Below, piece after piece: positions 21,584 to 33,989 of a stretch of 64,000 nt of DNA (position 1 is its first letter; every line of letters begins with the position of its first letter). The stretch is from Taenia hydatigena (taxonomy: Eukaryota; Platyhelminthes; Cestoda; Cyclophyllidea; Taeniidae). Below the pieces are notes generated by a model. It did not search any database and was not told where the DNA came from. It saw only the letters and a program-made list of their open reading frames with translations. Made by a program: the position numbers and the translations under genes. Location: positions 15,718,913 to 15,782,912 of the forward strand of contig JADWOT020000002.1 of NCBI GenBank assembly GCA_036345935.2. Reading direction: 5' to 3'.

Positions 21584-24500
21584 AATGCAAGGAATCGCAA
21601 ATTAGGAAGGTAGAGTGATGAAATGGAGGTTTCAGAGAGGTGGTGAAGGCATCTGTCGTTGCCGGTATTCGCAAAGCTTTATGGAAACCTGTTTGAACAT
21701 GGATAATAAAGGCGCCATGTCCCATGCAATTGCACAACAAATTGGTTTCTATGTAGCAGCACAGATCGTAATTTTTACGAAGGTGTATCATTAGTAAGAC
21801 CTGCTTTAGGGTGGGTAGAAGATATGGGATGTGGGATATGGTTGCCGGGTTGTGCTCAACACTGCACCTCAACAAATTCTTTGCCTTCCTTAAGCTGTAA
21901 ATTTAGACCGTACAGCTTTAAGCCAGCAGACGTCGGAGTCTTCTGACGACTCTATACTAACAAAACATAAGTAGGAAGAGAGGAATTACCTACCACGTGT
22001 GTTGAAAGCGAGGTTGAGAGATCGGTGGGAGGCTAGTGTTGATGGTGGGTGTGTTAGTGACAGCACCTGAGCAATAGCAACTACATTCGGCGTTGGTCCG
22101 TGGTCCGGATACCTTAGTTACAAAGCCCTAAGAGCAGCAGCATGAGATGATATGGGCCAGTGCATTGTGCTTTGGCTCGAAGATGCCACCGATGACGCCG
22201 GGCTGAGCCACTTCTACAGGATCATCCTCCCATGAATCAATGAAATTCATCCAGTCTTCTCCAGTAGCGCATGGACGTGGTATGTACCCATGGTTCGATT
22301 CTGTTGATTGCGCTGAATTTGGCTTCGTCCTTAATTTTTGTTTGTTGCACTGTGAAACACTGACACCCATTTTGAATAACGGACAGAGCAAATGCTCATT
22401 GCTCTTTTGCTTCGCAAGAGTCCAGTGTTGGCCACCAACTGTTTTGAATTGGTACTATCAGGTATTGTTTTTAGGAAAGGGTGTAAAAGCTTACCTCTGA
22501 TTGGCGTTCGCATCGGTCGAGAAACGAGACATCGGCACAGTCTCAGTTTCTTATGAGTTTATTCCCATAAAATACATCATCACATACAGACCTAGCAACG
22601 GAAGCGAATCATACCCAATATCTTATTATGTGAGTTTGCGTTAGGCACTGACACATCATTTTGTGCTGGGATTTTTGATGGCATTTCGCTGGGTGCGCTT
22701 CTTTAAGGCAATTAGCAGTGATTTGACTAGAATTGGTGACAAATTGAAGCTCTCTGTGGTGTTTCTTTGATGAAGCAGATCGTGAATGGGCTAAATGTTA
22801 GTAACATTGATTCCACATCCAGCCACAAGTGCAAAGTAAAGTTAAATAGGTGGGTCGTCCTACGTTTCGAAGATAAAACTTGGTCGGAATGTAAAGCTGC
22901 TTTGTTTTGATTGCAATATAATTGCCATGGTAATTTTGAAAAGGATTTATAGTTTAGCTTTTAGCAAGAGCGCCTCTAAGTCTTTTGAGAGATGCCGCCG
23001 AAAACAAGCGGGAGGGAGGAGTGTAAAGAGCTTTTGGTATTAGGAAAACGTCTTTTTCAAAGAATTTATTAATCAAGCCTACAACTCTGCAATAATTTTA
23101 TTTTGGGCCACAGATAAGCTTGACAGTCGTCTTTAGACTTAACTACCTCGATGGGCAATAATCGTGTCGCTGGACCTTTGCGGTCAAGTAACAGGGGATT
23201 TCCGAAAGTTAGCAGATTAAACCATTGGAGGAATGAACTGGTTATGCTAACAGCAAATCCCTGCTGTTTTCTCTTCAACTATATCGGATGAGGAATTCTC
23301 ACTAAGGATGGAAGCATCCAACATCCCACTATTCGACTACCTTTCAATGATCAAGTACCGATCTCACACGCGCATTGTCGGTATGCATGTCTGCACTTTT
23401 TCTGTTCAATCGACTGAAAGAGGTAAGAGTTTTATTTTTAGAGAGGCAGCATTCGCTGGACATGACTGCTGTGGTAGCATAATCTATTTGGCAGATTATT
23501 TGCGCCTCCCGGAGGATGATTTTGTACCCACCTTGGAATCTCTTGCACCTCATCAAACATTGTCGATTGCGGTGATTATAAATGCGGCGAGAGATGAATC
23601 AAGTGAGTTTGATAGTCTGACGCGATTCACTCAGAGCCTTGGTGGCTTGGACGGCTCCCTGCTGGCTACCGTGCTGACGTGTTGGTGAATACAGCATATC
23701 AGGTGCAAGTAAAGGAACTTCACCAAGTGATGCGGTTGAATAGAATGGATCTGTCAAGATTTAATCCCTAAAATAACAAAAAGTGGTCAAGAGAGTGACC
23801 CTGTGCTGTTTAAAAGGCGATCTATTTGATTTGATCTCCATTACGTTTAGCATTGACGTGAGATTTTATTTTTTGCTTGTATTTTGCGCTGTTAGTTCGA
23901 GTAATTTAATGAGGAGCGGTCTGGAAATGACTAGCAGTGGACAAGTCAAAACAGCCAAGTCCTTGATGTGGCTCACATTCTGTTTAAGTCATTCGAAAAT
24001 GTTAGTCTGCTGCTCCTATCATCTTCCGATCAGGCATAGCATTTGCAAACGAATTGTTCCCTGAGGAATGGGGATTTTTCAGAAGCTACGAGAATTCTTT
24101 TGTGATGCTTAGACCACCCTACAATTAGTATTCCAACCCTGACATGCTCGGTCCCTTATTTACATTTCAACTATTCCTTTTTCCTATTTTGAGCTTGTTC
24201 ACCTCTTCCTAGTGAATCCAAAGTAGATGTCTGTGTGTCCGTTATACATTTTCTTTCTCCCTTCACCATTTACTAAAGCCGCGGTTGTTTTCTTGATAAA
24301 ACCGACACAGAACACAGAGCGGCCAGAAAGAACAGGTGAGGTTTAACTCCGCGTTTAGGACACCACACTCGTGATGAGTATATCGTTTCGTGTATGAACG
24401 CGTAGCACAGTGAGGACAGCCGTGACTGAGTCATTACTAACTTTCAAAAAGCTGCGAAAAAGGCTTGGTGCATGGGTTATCTGGATGCTTTCGCATCATA

Positions 24501-26127
24501 CCTATTCATGAGTTCTTATTCACCCACCGCAATCAGCTCAGTCGCTAGTCTCAAACGCAAGGCAAATGTGCATTCCAGGAACACCAGCATTTTCTAATCT
24601 AAGACAAAATGCGAGAATCTCAGCAACTAATAAGCAGGGTTCTTTCGACGACCCGACTTCATTAACCAAGTCATGCCAAGTTCCACTTTGTGGTCTGATC
24701 ATAAGCATTTGGTTGAAGACGGGGTCCAAATGGTATCTTGTAGGTAGTAAGTATGACCATGGCCTAAGCCACCCTTTCTACAACCATTCCATTCGCGTTT
24801 AATTTGGCCAGTGCCACATGCACAGCAGTGTCTCGGAGCTTTTACTCATCTAAATATCTTAGCAGCACTGCAGCCACGAACGCGGCTGCGGACTCAACAA
24901 CATATGCCCCTCATGTCTTCGTGGTTCACAACATGCGCAACATTGGTTTTTTTCTCCCTCTATCTACGACATGTCCAATCTTCCGCTCAACCAACAACTA
25001 ACCACTTCAACCCGTCTGCTTCATCTCTTTCATGCTTATAAATGATAACCAGTACATTATTTGCTTCAATTTACAGAATTTGAGTTGATTAGTATCAGGA
25101 ATGGTCCTGCCACAAAGTGTTCGTATCAGACATTAGGTGCATACTTACGCACTGTGCCTGTTATTGCATTCATTGTCTTGCCCTTCGTTTTCTCCTCATC
25201 TTCCCTCTTCTCACTCTCACACACATCCAATTCATTCGTTGATTCCTCTGCCACCACTGCCACATTCTTCACCATTCAGCACCCACTTACACATTTTCCT
25301 TTCTTTTACTTTCTTTTTGTCCTCTTTTACCTTGCTCAAAGGAGCCAATTTCTAATTCTCTTCCTTGTAGCGTTGCTCTACTTCTTCGTCTTCATCACCC
25401 CTTTCTGTTCTCGGTCTCAATCACTTCGAACCCCCAATCTCTCTTCCTTTGCTCTTACCACTTCCTTTTCGTCCTTCTCTTCCTCTTTCGCTCCATAGTT
25501 GATGGATGATAAATGCTGAAACAAATGCTGCAAAGGAGCACCATTAACAACGTCATTATTGTAACACAAATTAGTCGCATTTCGGTCCCAAATATTGCCC
25601 ATTGGTCCCTGCCGTGATTTGCCTAGAAGTGATGAGCGCCGATGCCGTTCTCATGCCCCTGACTTAGCAAAAGCATAGACCTATTCGAAGACCACGCAAG
25701 TTGGCAATCGTACAGCTTTTATGAAGGGAGCGAAATGGAAGAGGTGCAGGAGAGCTTATTGTCATTGCTACTGCTCAAAGAGTGTGAGTAAAAGAAGGGG
25801 AAAGATACCTGTAGTTTGCAAAAAAAGGATAATAAGTAAAAAGCAAAAGCAACAATTTTGCATAGGGAATAGGCTGATAAACAAGAAGGCATGGAGAATG
25901 AGGCAAATAAAAGAAGTTGAAGGGAGTTGCTGTGGCGCAGCTTGCATAGGTAAGGGAAACGAGTGAGTGGGACCTTCTCGGCTGTCGGCGTGGGTCTTCC
26001 TTCCTTCTTATCTCCCTTGATGAACAAGAACTCAATTTGCTGGCTAACTGGCTAGCTGGCATGTGAAATTGAGGTAGGAAAAAGAAACGCTTAATAAAAT
26101 CATGTAAACAGGGCATTTGCTTGTACC
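21584..26127. other. Intergenic, no supported gene
   Basis: Two open frames looked protein-like but could not be tied to a family or exon chain: 22131-22391 minus (acidic GEDWMNFIDSWEDDPVEV) and 23308-23688 plus (126 codons). 25140-25500 is a long pyrimidine-rich (TC-rich) tract. Nothing else is recognisable. Confidence 0.4.
25140..25500. repeat. Pyrimidine-rich low-complexity tract
   Basis: About 360 bp dominated by T and C on the plus strand (CTTCTTCTC-like runs). This explains the Ser/Phe/Leu-rich open frames seen across it. Confidence 0.6.
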
Positions 26128-26492
26128 ACGTGTACGCCTAATGAACGCTTTCCTGCAAGCATCGTAAGCATTTCTGTAACAAGCATTTTCGGGCGAATCA
26201 CAACCAAGGGTAGGGTCACCTCAGGAGCAGTTTCCAAAGGCCATTTCCAATTCTTCTGTTAAGGTTGTCACGGATCATCTTAACCAAAGCATATGCTCTT
26301 CTTTCGTTGCGTTAAGGTCTGCTGTTAAGAAGCAAGGATCATTTAGGCCCCCTAACCCAAGCGTCACACTTAAGCACAGTTAAAGCAAACAAATGAATAT
26401 CAGTTAGCACAGGTTTACTCTCCACCTGTGCATTGCAGCCAATCTCTCGGTTCCTTTAAGGTTACCTGAGGCCCCTCGACGCGCGCCGCGTT
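26128..26492 (+). repeat. Dispersed repeat D, copy 1
   Basis: About 365 bp, from TGTACCACGTGTAC to the CpG-rich end GACGCGCGCCGCGTTTGC. Copies lie at 53132-53703 (same strand, with an insertion) and 54256-54500 (opposite strand). Shared internal words include GTCACCTCAGGAGCAGTTTC, GTTAGCACAGG and GCATTGCAGCCAATC. No coding capacity. Probably a short non-autonomous mobile element. Confidence 0.8.
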
Positions 26493-26629
26493 TGCTGCCT
26501 TACAGCAGGATTAAAATTTGTTCCATTCTATGAAACATTTTGAAAGCAAAAATTATAAAGTCTGATTAGTAGCTGGCCGTTATCACCTCCCGAGGTTCTA
26601 CATAAGCGTGTGTGCAAAAATTTCATTGC

Positions 26630-26800
26630 CGGCACACATTATGAATGCAGCGTCCCGAGACTTCCATGAAGGCAAAAGAAGGCATAATACTAGGGTCGAA
26701 TAGATAAATATTCGATAAACAGAGGGAGCGGGGCTGCTGGCATGGCGCGGAGGCCAGCTCCACCTGACTAGAGCAATATGGTCAGTCGGGACAAAGCACT
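26630..26800 (+). repeat. Dispersed repeat E, copy 1
   Basis: About 170 bp with the landmarks GAAGGCAAAAGAAGGCA, GAATA, CTGGCATGGC and GGAGGCCAGC. Related copies are at 49850-50000 (same strand) and 43250-43395 (opposite strand). The ends are not sharply defined by eye. Confidence 0.6.
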
Positions 26801-28082
26801 ACAATGGCCTTTAAGAAACATGGCATTTAGGACCATAAACATAAGTGGTAAAAATTGACCCAGTAACATTTTTGGGTAGATCTAATGTTTTAAATCAAGT
26901 TGCATACAATATAGTCACTGTTTTGCAACCGGAGCGATGCAAGATGTTGCAGATGCCTTCTCCATTTGCGGATTCGTGTTTTTCTAGAGGTTCTTCGTGA
27001 GCAACTCATTCGCACAAGCATATTCCAATGTGCGGCTAATTTTGAAAAGGACTTTAGAGAAACAGCAAAACAGGCAGCCCTACATTAGAAAAGTGCACTC
27101 CAGAAAAAACATTTTGGTGCTGACAATTTTAGTTCACAGCAAAATGACGTAGTAGCGAGGCGATCAATCAACCGTTCTGCCTTTGTGGTAAAGTTAGTCA
27201 ATCGGCCGCGAGGACCACACACCTCGGCCAGCATTTTGCCAAGGTGAAGTAGAAGTGTACGCTAAAACGACCGTAAGAATTTATCATCAGCCAGTGATAT
27301 GCCCAACGGTCACTCCTGCAAGGCAAAGTGGCATCCAACTGATCACCTTTTATCCCTACCACTACCATCACAACTTAACTTAGAGACCTCCCCTTCCGCC
27401 TACTGACTAGCAATGAGTCTTCTGAAAGACAACTTTCATTGTTGGATCAAATAACCCTGTTATCGCTAAAGGAACATTGTGGACTCTTGATGGCAACGCC
27501 CTAAAAACGATAGAAGAAGGGAATGGAGACCATATTGCGTAATGTATTGGCTGCCAAAGCAACTCTTGTTAGCGTTATCGCTGAAAACAAAGAAAGGGAT
27601 TGAAGCCTTAATAACCTAAGGTGGTACCAGCAGCAGTGCTAGAAAGCGTCATAGCAGCGAAATTGACTACTTGAAAACCAAAAAACCTGAGTTCAGAGAC
27701 CGATTCAGTGGATGATCAAAGGCGCAGATTCCTCCTATGAGAACGCTATATTGATTTTGAAAAAGAGTGGATCTTGCTCCTCTGCACCACCAGTGTCATG
27801 CTTTCTCTGCGCCAAGTTTACACAGACAAGGTAGTCCATGATCAACGACTAAACACGTATGCGTCAATTATGATACTTTGATGTCCGAAAAGAAGGTGCG
27901 TAACTGTGTGAGGGGGATTGAATGAATGAGAAAACAAAGAACTCCATCAAACATCACGTTATGCAATTGCAATTTGATGATTTCATGGATGCTAGAAGTA
28001 AATCGGCGAATCCATCCGAAGTTATGAACAATGTTGAAATGAAGCGCCCATCTTTTCCTCCAGCATGGGGCCATGTTGATGT
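26801..28082. other. Intergenic, no gene recognised
   Basis: No exon-like structure or domain found. Module B begins at about 28083. Confidence 0.4.
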
Positions 28083-29213
28083 TCATTCATCCATCGATCT
28101 CTGCAACAATGACAGTCCCGTAGGCCCCTTGCATTCATTAGTTGTTATTAATGGCGTCTACCCATCTTGCGGATACACAAGAGCTTAAAGTTTTTACAGA
28201 CTCACCTTGGATAATATGTTTTGTCTAGGTGTACAAGTACAAGTGAATTATCCATATCGAGTTTCCTGTCTTTCTTGGATTTCTGTAAAGCCTCTATGCA
28301 GTTGACTTGGTCATTGAAATGCAAGTGCTGTAAACAAAACCAAACCAACGGTGATATGCTTGTGGCAGGCTATATCAATGTTTGTTTAAAATACCGGTTT
28401 CTTACAAAAAAACACGGCTGATAATGTGTTGTTTTTACAGTTGTCAGGTTCCTTGTATTCTGAAAAGGTAGAAAATCTTGAAGAAAAATACAAATCAAGT
28501 GTTTTGCAGCCTTAAAGTACTAGCAGCAGGCAGTATTTGCGGTTGAGCTAATTGGTGGAAAGGTCTAAACGCATTTAAGGGTGTAAATTCTCTTTTTACC
28601 AACTGCAATCATGGAGAGAACACTGGCTTCTCACTAATGAGAACATTAGAAAAAGGCGAGTTGGTAAGCACTTCACTTTGAGAAGTCGTTGAATCAGGAA
28701 GTGCGGCGACTGGGTGCTGCACGGAGCGATTGAATCGGTCCTTCCCAGTAGTAAAGGACGATGATTTGAAATTTGCATATTTCACAGTGGTTGGTGAAGA
28801 CTGTTTCAGCGACTGATGCAGTACATTTGAGAAGGTTGTGACTATAGCAGTGAAGGAAACAAGTTTTCTAGCAGGAATGTGAAATTGTGTCCACTCGAGT
28901 GTATGATCAATGAGGCTCTGATTGCAACCAGTGCTTAAGTGATGCCTTCGCCTCGATTCTCTCAACTTGGTTAGTTGTAAATGAAATGGCCAAAATTATG
29001 CGAAAGTGGCGGGATGGAAATTTTAATCATAAATTAGTAGCGCTTGTTTATGCCGGCTTACCGGAGGTAGTAGCGGGGGCGTACATTTGCTTGGAATAAT
29101 CCTCTCTCTTTAGTGTTGGGGTGATGTGAAGGTGAATAGGAAAATGGTAATGTGTTTGAATTGATGGAAATGGTCCCTTTTGCACTTGCAGCAAGCCAAG
29201 CGGCAACAATGTG

Positions 29214-29516
29214 TCACGGAGTGGCTCCGCGGACACATTGAGGTGAATGCTCGGACCGATTTTCCGCCCGTATCGGTGAAGGTGTGGTGGCAGAGGTGGT
29301 AGTGCCGGCGATCCTCCCACAACGATCTATGGCTTCATTGGGCAGTCCTGAGGCGCTGTTTAGCGACTCATCCACCCACCGGCCCATGCTCTGCTCGATG
29401 TAATCGAGGCCACAGGGCGTTTGGAAGAGGTGGTTGAAAGTATCCTCCCGTCTGTACACAAAACCACACTTGAATTTGTTCCCCTCGCCTGCTCTGCCCT
29501 CCTCTCCCTTCTGCCG
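29214..29516 (-). CDS. Conserved open frame of unknown function (possible last exon)
   Basis: The minus strand is open for 100 codons from 29516 to a TGA at 29216-29214. It includes CGFVYRREDTFNHLFQ, then GRWVDESLNSASG, AIDRCGRIAG and the end PQCVRGATP. The counterpart in module B copy 2 (59896-60211) keeps the frame and the same final codons and stop. All three length differences between copies are multiples of three (18, 12 and 3 nt). That is a coding-like pattern, although the 12-nt insertion brings a TAA into copy 2. I do not recognise the protein. It may be a terminal exon, or a chance open frame in GC-rich DNA. Upstream in the same frame, beyond a TGA, lies a CAG/CTG repeat. Confidence 0.35.
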   Translation of the reverse strand, partial: RQKGEEGRAGEGNKFKCGFVYRREDTFNHLFQTPCGLDYIEQSMGRWVDESLNSASGLPNEAIDRCGRIAGTTTSATTPSPIRAENRSEHSPQCVRGATP

Positions 29517-29525
29517 TCAATGTTA

Positions 29526-29543
29526 CTGCTGCTGCTGCTGCTG
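29526..29543. repeat. (CTG)6 trinucleotide repeat
   Basis: Perfect CTG run followed by TTGCTC. It is much degraded at the equivalent position in copy 2 (near 60210). Confidence 0.85.
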
Positions 29544-30478
29544 TTGCTCTTTGCAGTAATGCGAATACTTACTGTTGAAACCAACAAAGGCGCCTTAATT
29601 CTTCGTACGTTTTGATTTCGCTAAGGGTAACAGCTCTTCTCAACTGCGTCCGTGCCAATAATGAATTGCCGTTGTTGTTTGCCATTGTTTAAATGAGGAC
29701 TAATCGTGCCCAACACAAGCCTATTTTTTTGTTGAAGACACTTGTCGTCTCGTCAACCACATGTGGTGATTTCTTTCACAGTCTTGGCGTCCCTCAGTTA
29801 TAGAAAGCAATGAGGGAATGAATTTGCGTTTTTTAGTTCATATAAAGCAGAAAGGGCGGATTTGCTATGGAAATAATACAAAACGGACTCGGCATTATTA
29901 GTAGGGAGAGAGAGAATTTCGAGGGGAAAGCAGGGAAATTGTCAATTCATGCAGTCTCGCGAATAACATTGCAGTTCTCCATACGAATCATTATCGCATC
30001 AAAAATACTGACATCAGCAGCGACAGGAGCACCACTGAAATGCAAAACTAGGCGTCTAAACACAACAAACGCGAACTGCATTGTCAAAAAATGTGGTTCT
30101 TCAACGATGCTTGCTCAGTAATTTACTGTAATGCAAATTTTGCCAACGTCAGAGCCGCTTTTGGACTTTACTCGAGATGTCGGTTGAGAGGGGACGTATT
30201 CCAAACAAACAAGTCAACAAGGGGTCAGACAAGTGGCAGCGGAGGCCAGCGCAGGTCCTGTGTGATGACGAGAGGACATCAGGACAACATCAGCAGTTGG
30301 TTTTAGCTTTCACCAATGCATCAGCATTTAATTTGCCCAACATATAAACATTTGACTAGCTTGTTACAGGAGAGTATTTTACTTGAAATAACATCTGGAT
30401 TTGACACCACGATGAATGCTTCACAAGAACTTGTGAACTCCGTCTTACAATGTTTGCTGAAGTGGAACGGCCACTTAC

Positions 30479-32517
30479 TCGGAGATGTTGTGCCTACCAA
30501 TGGAGCAAGGAAAATGTCGCATTTATAGTTGTTTGATGATGTTGATGGAGGGAGTGAATGCTCATTTACCCGAGGACGTAGTGGCTGCTAACATAAAATA
30601 AAAAAGAAGACATCACATTTGAATGTTGAGTAGCTTGCCCTCTCTTTCTAACCGAGCTGTGAAGCATTAAAAAGAATCTGCTTAAAGTGTTTGCACGGAG
30701 CCAATGTAGCGCTGTCCATTCACACTTGATTAAGCAGTTAATTCAGACCACTTTTGATGGCTTTGGTAGCAAAAGCGAGTAAGGTAACAAATTTTAGTCG
30801 CTAGAAGATGGTTTGATTAGGATCAAGCAAAGTGAATGTTAAAACGGAAGGGCGATACCGCCTCCGTGCGAGTGACACTCGCCAAATGCGAGCAATTCAC
30901 CTTCCTCTTTCCAGTCGCCTAGACGGTGGGACATGGTTTACACGAAAGCAAATAAAGACACGAGATGCATTCTAAGCTAGTGAAATCCGCTTGTTCTGTT
31001 GTAAGCGGTGCTTGAAAAAATCACGTTGCACCTAAACTCACTCCTGCATTCTGCCACTTCCGGTGAAGTTCCTAAAAGCAACATTGTGCTCCTCACTAAA
31101 TAGTAGTCACAGTTTGCCAGATCGCCATTTTAAAGATTGTGCGTCCACACTCAACAGGAGAGTTTTGTCCAACTTTAGCACAAATCATGATTTACTGTCG
31201 AATGCTTGGCACAATTGCTGACGTTTGATGATGCCACTCACCGCTTTGTGTATAATCCATTAACACTGACAAGAATGATGTTCCAGACAGTTGTCATAGT
31301 CCGCATCAGATCGTGTGGTAAAGTGTCCATGAAAAACTCGCAAATTCGTTGTTACACGTCTCTCCAATTCAACTGCAAAATTAAATGTTTGCACTGGGGC
31401 TTCGCAAAGAAATCGGTTAGAGATGTCCGGAACCGACTTGATGGCTCTTAAATTCCCCTATCAAACTCACAAATAAATAAAAGAGCTTTAAGTGCTTTGA
31501 ATGTTTGAACTCGTCACAAACGTTGCTGTAGTTACGCTGGAGTAAGACTCCCTTCCAGATGCATAGGACGGACTCGTTTATGCGAAATACCGTCTGTGCG
31601 TAATGAGGATTTTAAAGATGTGTACTAGCAAGTATAAACTTCTCAAAACTGTCCCAAATGATTAGGCAAATAAATGATTGGTGCGAGTGACTTACCCTCC
31701 CATTGCTGTCCGCGCCTTGAACGACAAAATTGACATTGGAGGTCAATATTCCTCTTCGCCAAATCGTGGGAGCGGAAACGATGTTCTCGGGTCGACCTCG
31801 TCTAGCGTTTAACAAAATACAGTATGAGATATGCGAAACGCATTTTTTAACTTAATTAGAACCGGTCACTTAGATTCCTGTTCGAGGCGATGAGAAATTG
31901 TAATTTGGTACAAGCAGTGTTGTCGAGAAAGGGGAATTGATGTTATCTAAAATGCCAATGCTTTTCTGTCTGGTTGCATCACTCATGGTGACGGTGTCGT
32001 TATCCAAAATAGACAAATAACTCCATCATAGAATGGATGCAATTTTGTGATTAGTCCACCTGTAAATGTGCTTTACTGCATTCCAACTTGGTGTTTTGGA
32101 TTGCCTATGGATTCGCTAGGGACCATTTGGGTGGCATCACATCTTACATGCTCGCTGCCACAACTGACAATTTAGCACATCGTCTCCTTGTTAGAGTGGG
32201 TAAAATAATTTTTAGCAACCGCAAGTTTCTTCACCCATTTTTACCTCTGAAGTAATGAAACACCTCTGTTTGTACTTAAATAGCCTACTGGATAGTCCAC
32301 ATCATATCTCACATTGTTGAATCAAAAGTGACGTCACCAGTTACGTATTTTGCCTCTTGAAATGAGCTAACAATGCGTTAAGTGTACATGAGAAGATGAA
32401 TTTTGACATGCGTTTGCCTTCGTAGCATAAATTGCCTTAAACTTCGCCTTTGAATATGTACTTGCCATCATTAAACGACATTAGGTCCTTCGATGCTGAA
32501 GTAGAAATCTGCACCAC
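30479..32517 (-). pseudogene. Decayed paralogue of the micro-exon secreted-protein gene (copy in module B1)
   Basis: Minus-strand exons align one by one with the gene at 33990-38761. 32517-32418 matches exon 2 (VVQISTSASKDLMSFNDGKY; Trp replaced by TAA; donor GC). 32003-31878 matches exon 3 (acceptor AG now GG, donor lost). 31801-31696 matches exon 4 (DEVDPRTSFPLPRF, then a one-base deletion). 31593-31515 matches exon 5 (79 nt, as in the gene; donor GT now AC). 31372-31242 matches exon 6 (TTNLRVFHGHF; 131 nt, a 10-nt deletion). 31071-31042 is a 30-nt micro-exon (GTSPEVAEC), 30918-30901 is 18 nt, 30587-30570 is 18 nt and 30493-30479 is 15 nt, all with AG/GT borders. No signal-peptide exon was found. 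The accumulated frameshifts and lost splice sites make it non-functional. Confidence 0.85.
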
Positions 32518-33205
32518 CTAAAATACCCAACGATTGCTAGGGTTGGCGATGACTGTGCTGTAATTATTCACATCTACCAAAACTACTTGATAATACTTAG
32601 AGGGTGCATTCAGAGACACATATTTCATTCATCCAGGAGCTTTGTGCGCGCATAATCGAATCCTTACACTCACCAAGTCATTATGGGACCGATAGTTCAT
32701 TGAGTCCGGTCGCCCCGCTGGTCTTCTTACGACTCGAGATCCTCAAAGCGCAAAGCTTTGGTCGTCTCTAAGGCAGGAACATGTGTTTTACCCACTTTCC
32801 TCTTTCATAATACACTGGCTTGAAATGAGAACCATAAAATGAAAAGCAAGTGAAAACATCAAGTGACCAAGAAATGATAGTGGTGCTGTAAGCGCATACC
32901 CATGCCAGTGTGCCACACAGAAAATGATTGTGATCGCTCTCTACGTGATCTGTCTCTAGTCCTTAAGAAATGTCTAGTGCGTATTAATAATCGGCCTATC
33001 TTGATGTCACCAATTTGATTGGAATCATTCCCATGCTTCAGCTGTCAAACCAAATGTGTTGCTTTGTAGCAGTCGCGCATTGTTTGATTGCAACCGGATG
33101 AAGGAATAGATTATCAAAAGCAGACATCAAGAAATGCACTGGCAAAGTGCAAAATTACTTCCAGCCAACTATGGCTAGCAATGCATCAAGCATTTCCATT
33201 CAGCT

Positions 33206-33989
33206 TCATTTCAAGCGTAACCTAAAGATGCTTATTTTCATGTCTTTATGCTCTGACGGCAACTGGTCGGTAGCACCACTTCTTCTCCTTGCTTATTGGC
33301 AGACGCAGAACACTTTGTGCCACCGGCTTCTTGTCATTTCATTGGTCCGGTGTTTCCACTGGCTCAGATCATGCAAAGTTATGGCATCTGAGACGCCCTT
33401 AACACATTTTGCAGCTACTCTATTATTTTGTGGACAACAATTATGCTTGACAAAACATCACGGCACACTAAGCTTCTTCTTACAATGGAGTGTTGAACGA
33501 GGAAGAGCTTGTGTCACTAAAATCCCTATCAAAAGGAATCGTGCAGCAACATGAAGAACACGTCTAGAGCAACAAAGATTTATCAAAACGGTACTGGCAA
33601 ATTGGATTGGCATACGACTTCTTCTGAGTAAATGAAATGCTAAAATTTGCAGACGCCATATGTAGTCCTGCCCACGGTGTACGGTTAGGAACTACATTCA
33701 CTTGCTGAAGGGCAAAATACCATCGCAGTTTGGTGGATCAATGGGCGAAGCATAGTAGAGGAGCCATGTCTAACACTGTTTTCATTTTCAATGTTCGCTC
33801 GGATTTTGGCACTGCAATCCTCCTACTTGAAATAAAATTGGGAGTGCGACTAGTTGACGCACACTTCAGCCTCGTTCAGGCGCCACAAAGGCAAGCGCTG
33901 ATAGTGAAGTACTAGCTTACAGCTTAACACTGGCCGTGTGAAACACATTTTTGAACATTGCAGAGGATGTAAAGTGTATCGTGTCTAAA
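33206..33989. other. Spacer between the decayed paralogue and the micro-exon gene
   Basis: No TATA box or exon is recognised. The 135-codon frame at 33147-33554 crosses the module B boundary and is not conserved in copy 2, so I do not treat it as coding. Confidence 0.35.

Larger units (their letters stand above)
28083..33205 (+). repeat. Module B, copy 1 (segmental duplication)
   Basis: Direct colinear match to 58825-63420, with many point changes and indels. One indel of about 615 bp (near 32251-32866) is missing from the other copy. The first 450 bp are also shared with module A copy 1 (4425-4870, inverted). The module contains a (CTG)n tract, a conserved open frame at 29214-29516 and a decayed micro-exon gene paralogue on the minus strand (30479-32517). 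Confidence 0.88.

Noticed and set aside
22131..22391. Minus-strand open frame with TGEDWMNFIDSWEDDPVEV; resembles a channel pore motif (TGEDW) or an EBAG9-like acidic segment
   Set aside because: The match is only a few residues, with no partner exons or further domain. It cannot be assigned.
23308..23688. 126-codon plus-strand open frame
   Set aside because: No recognised motif, no clear splice borders and no second copy to test conservation.
29460..29525. Frame reading QIQVWF beside a CAG repeat, reminiscent of a homeobox helix
   Set aside because: Only six residues match, and the frame soon hits a stop with no homeodomain around it.
33147..33554. 135-codon plus-strand open frame
   Set aside because: Crosses the module B boundary, and the equivalent in copy 2 is not open.
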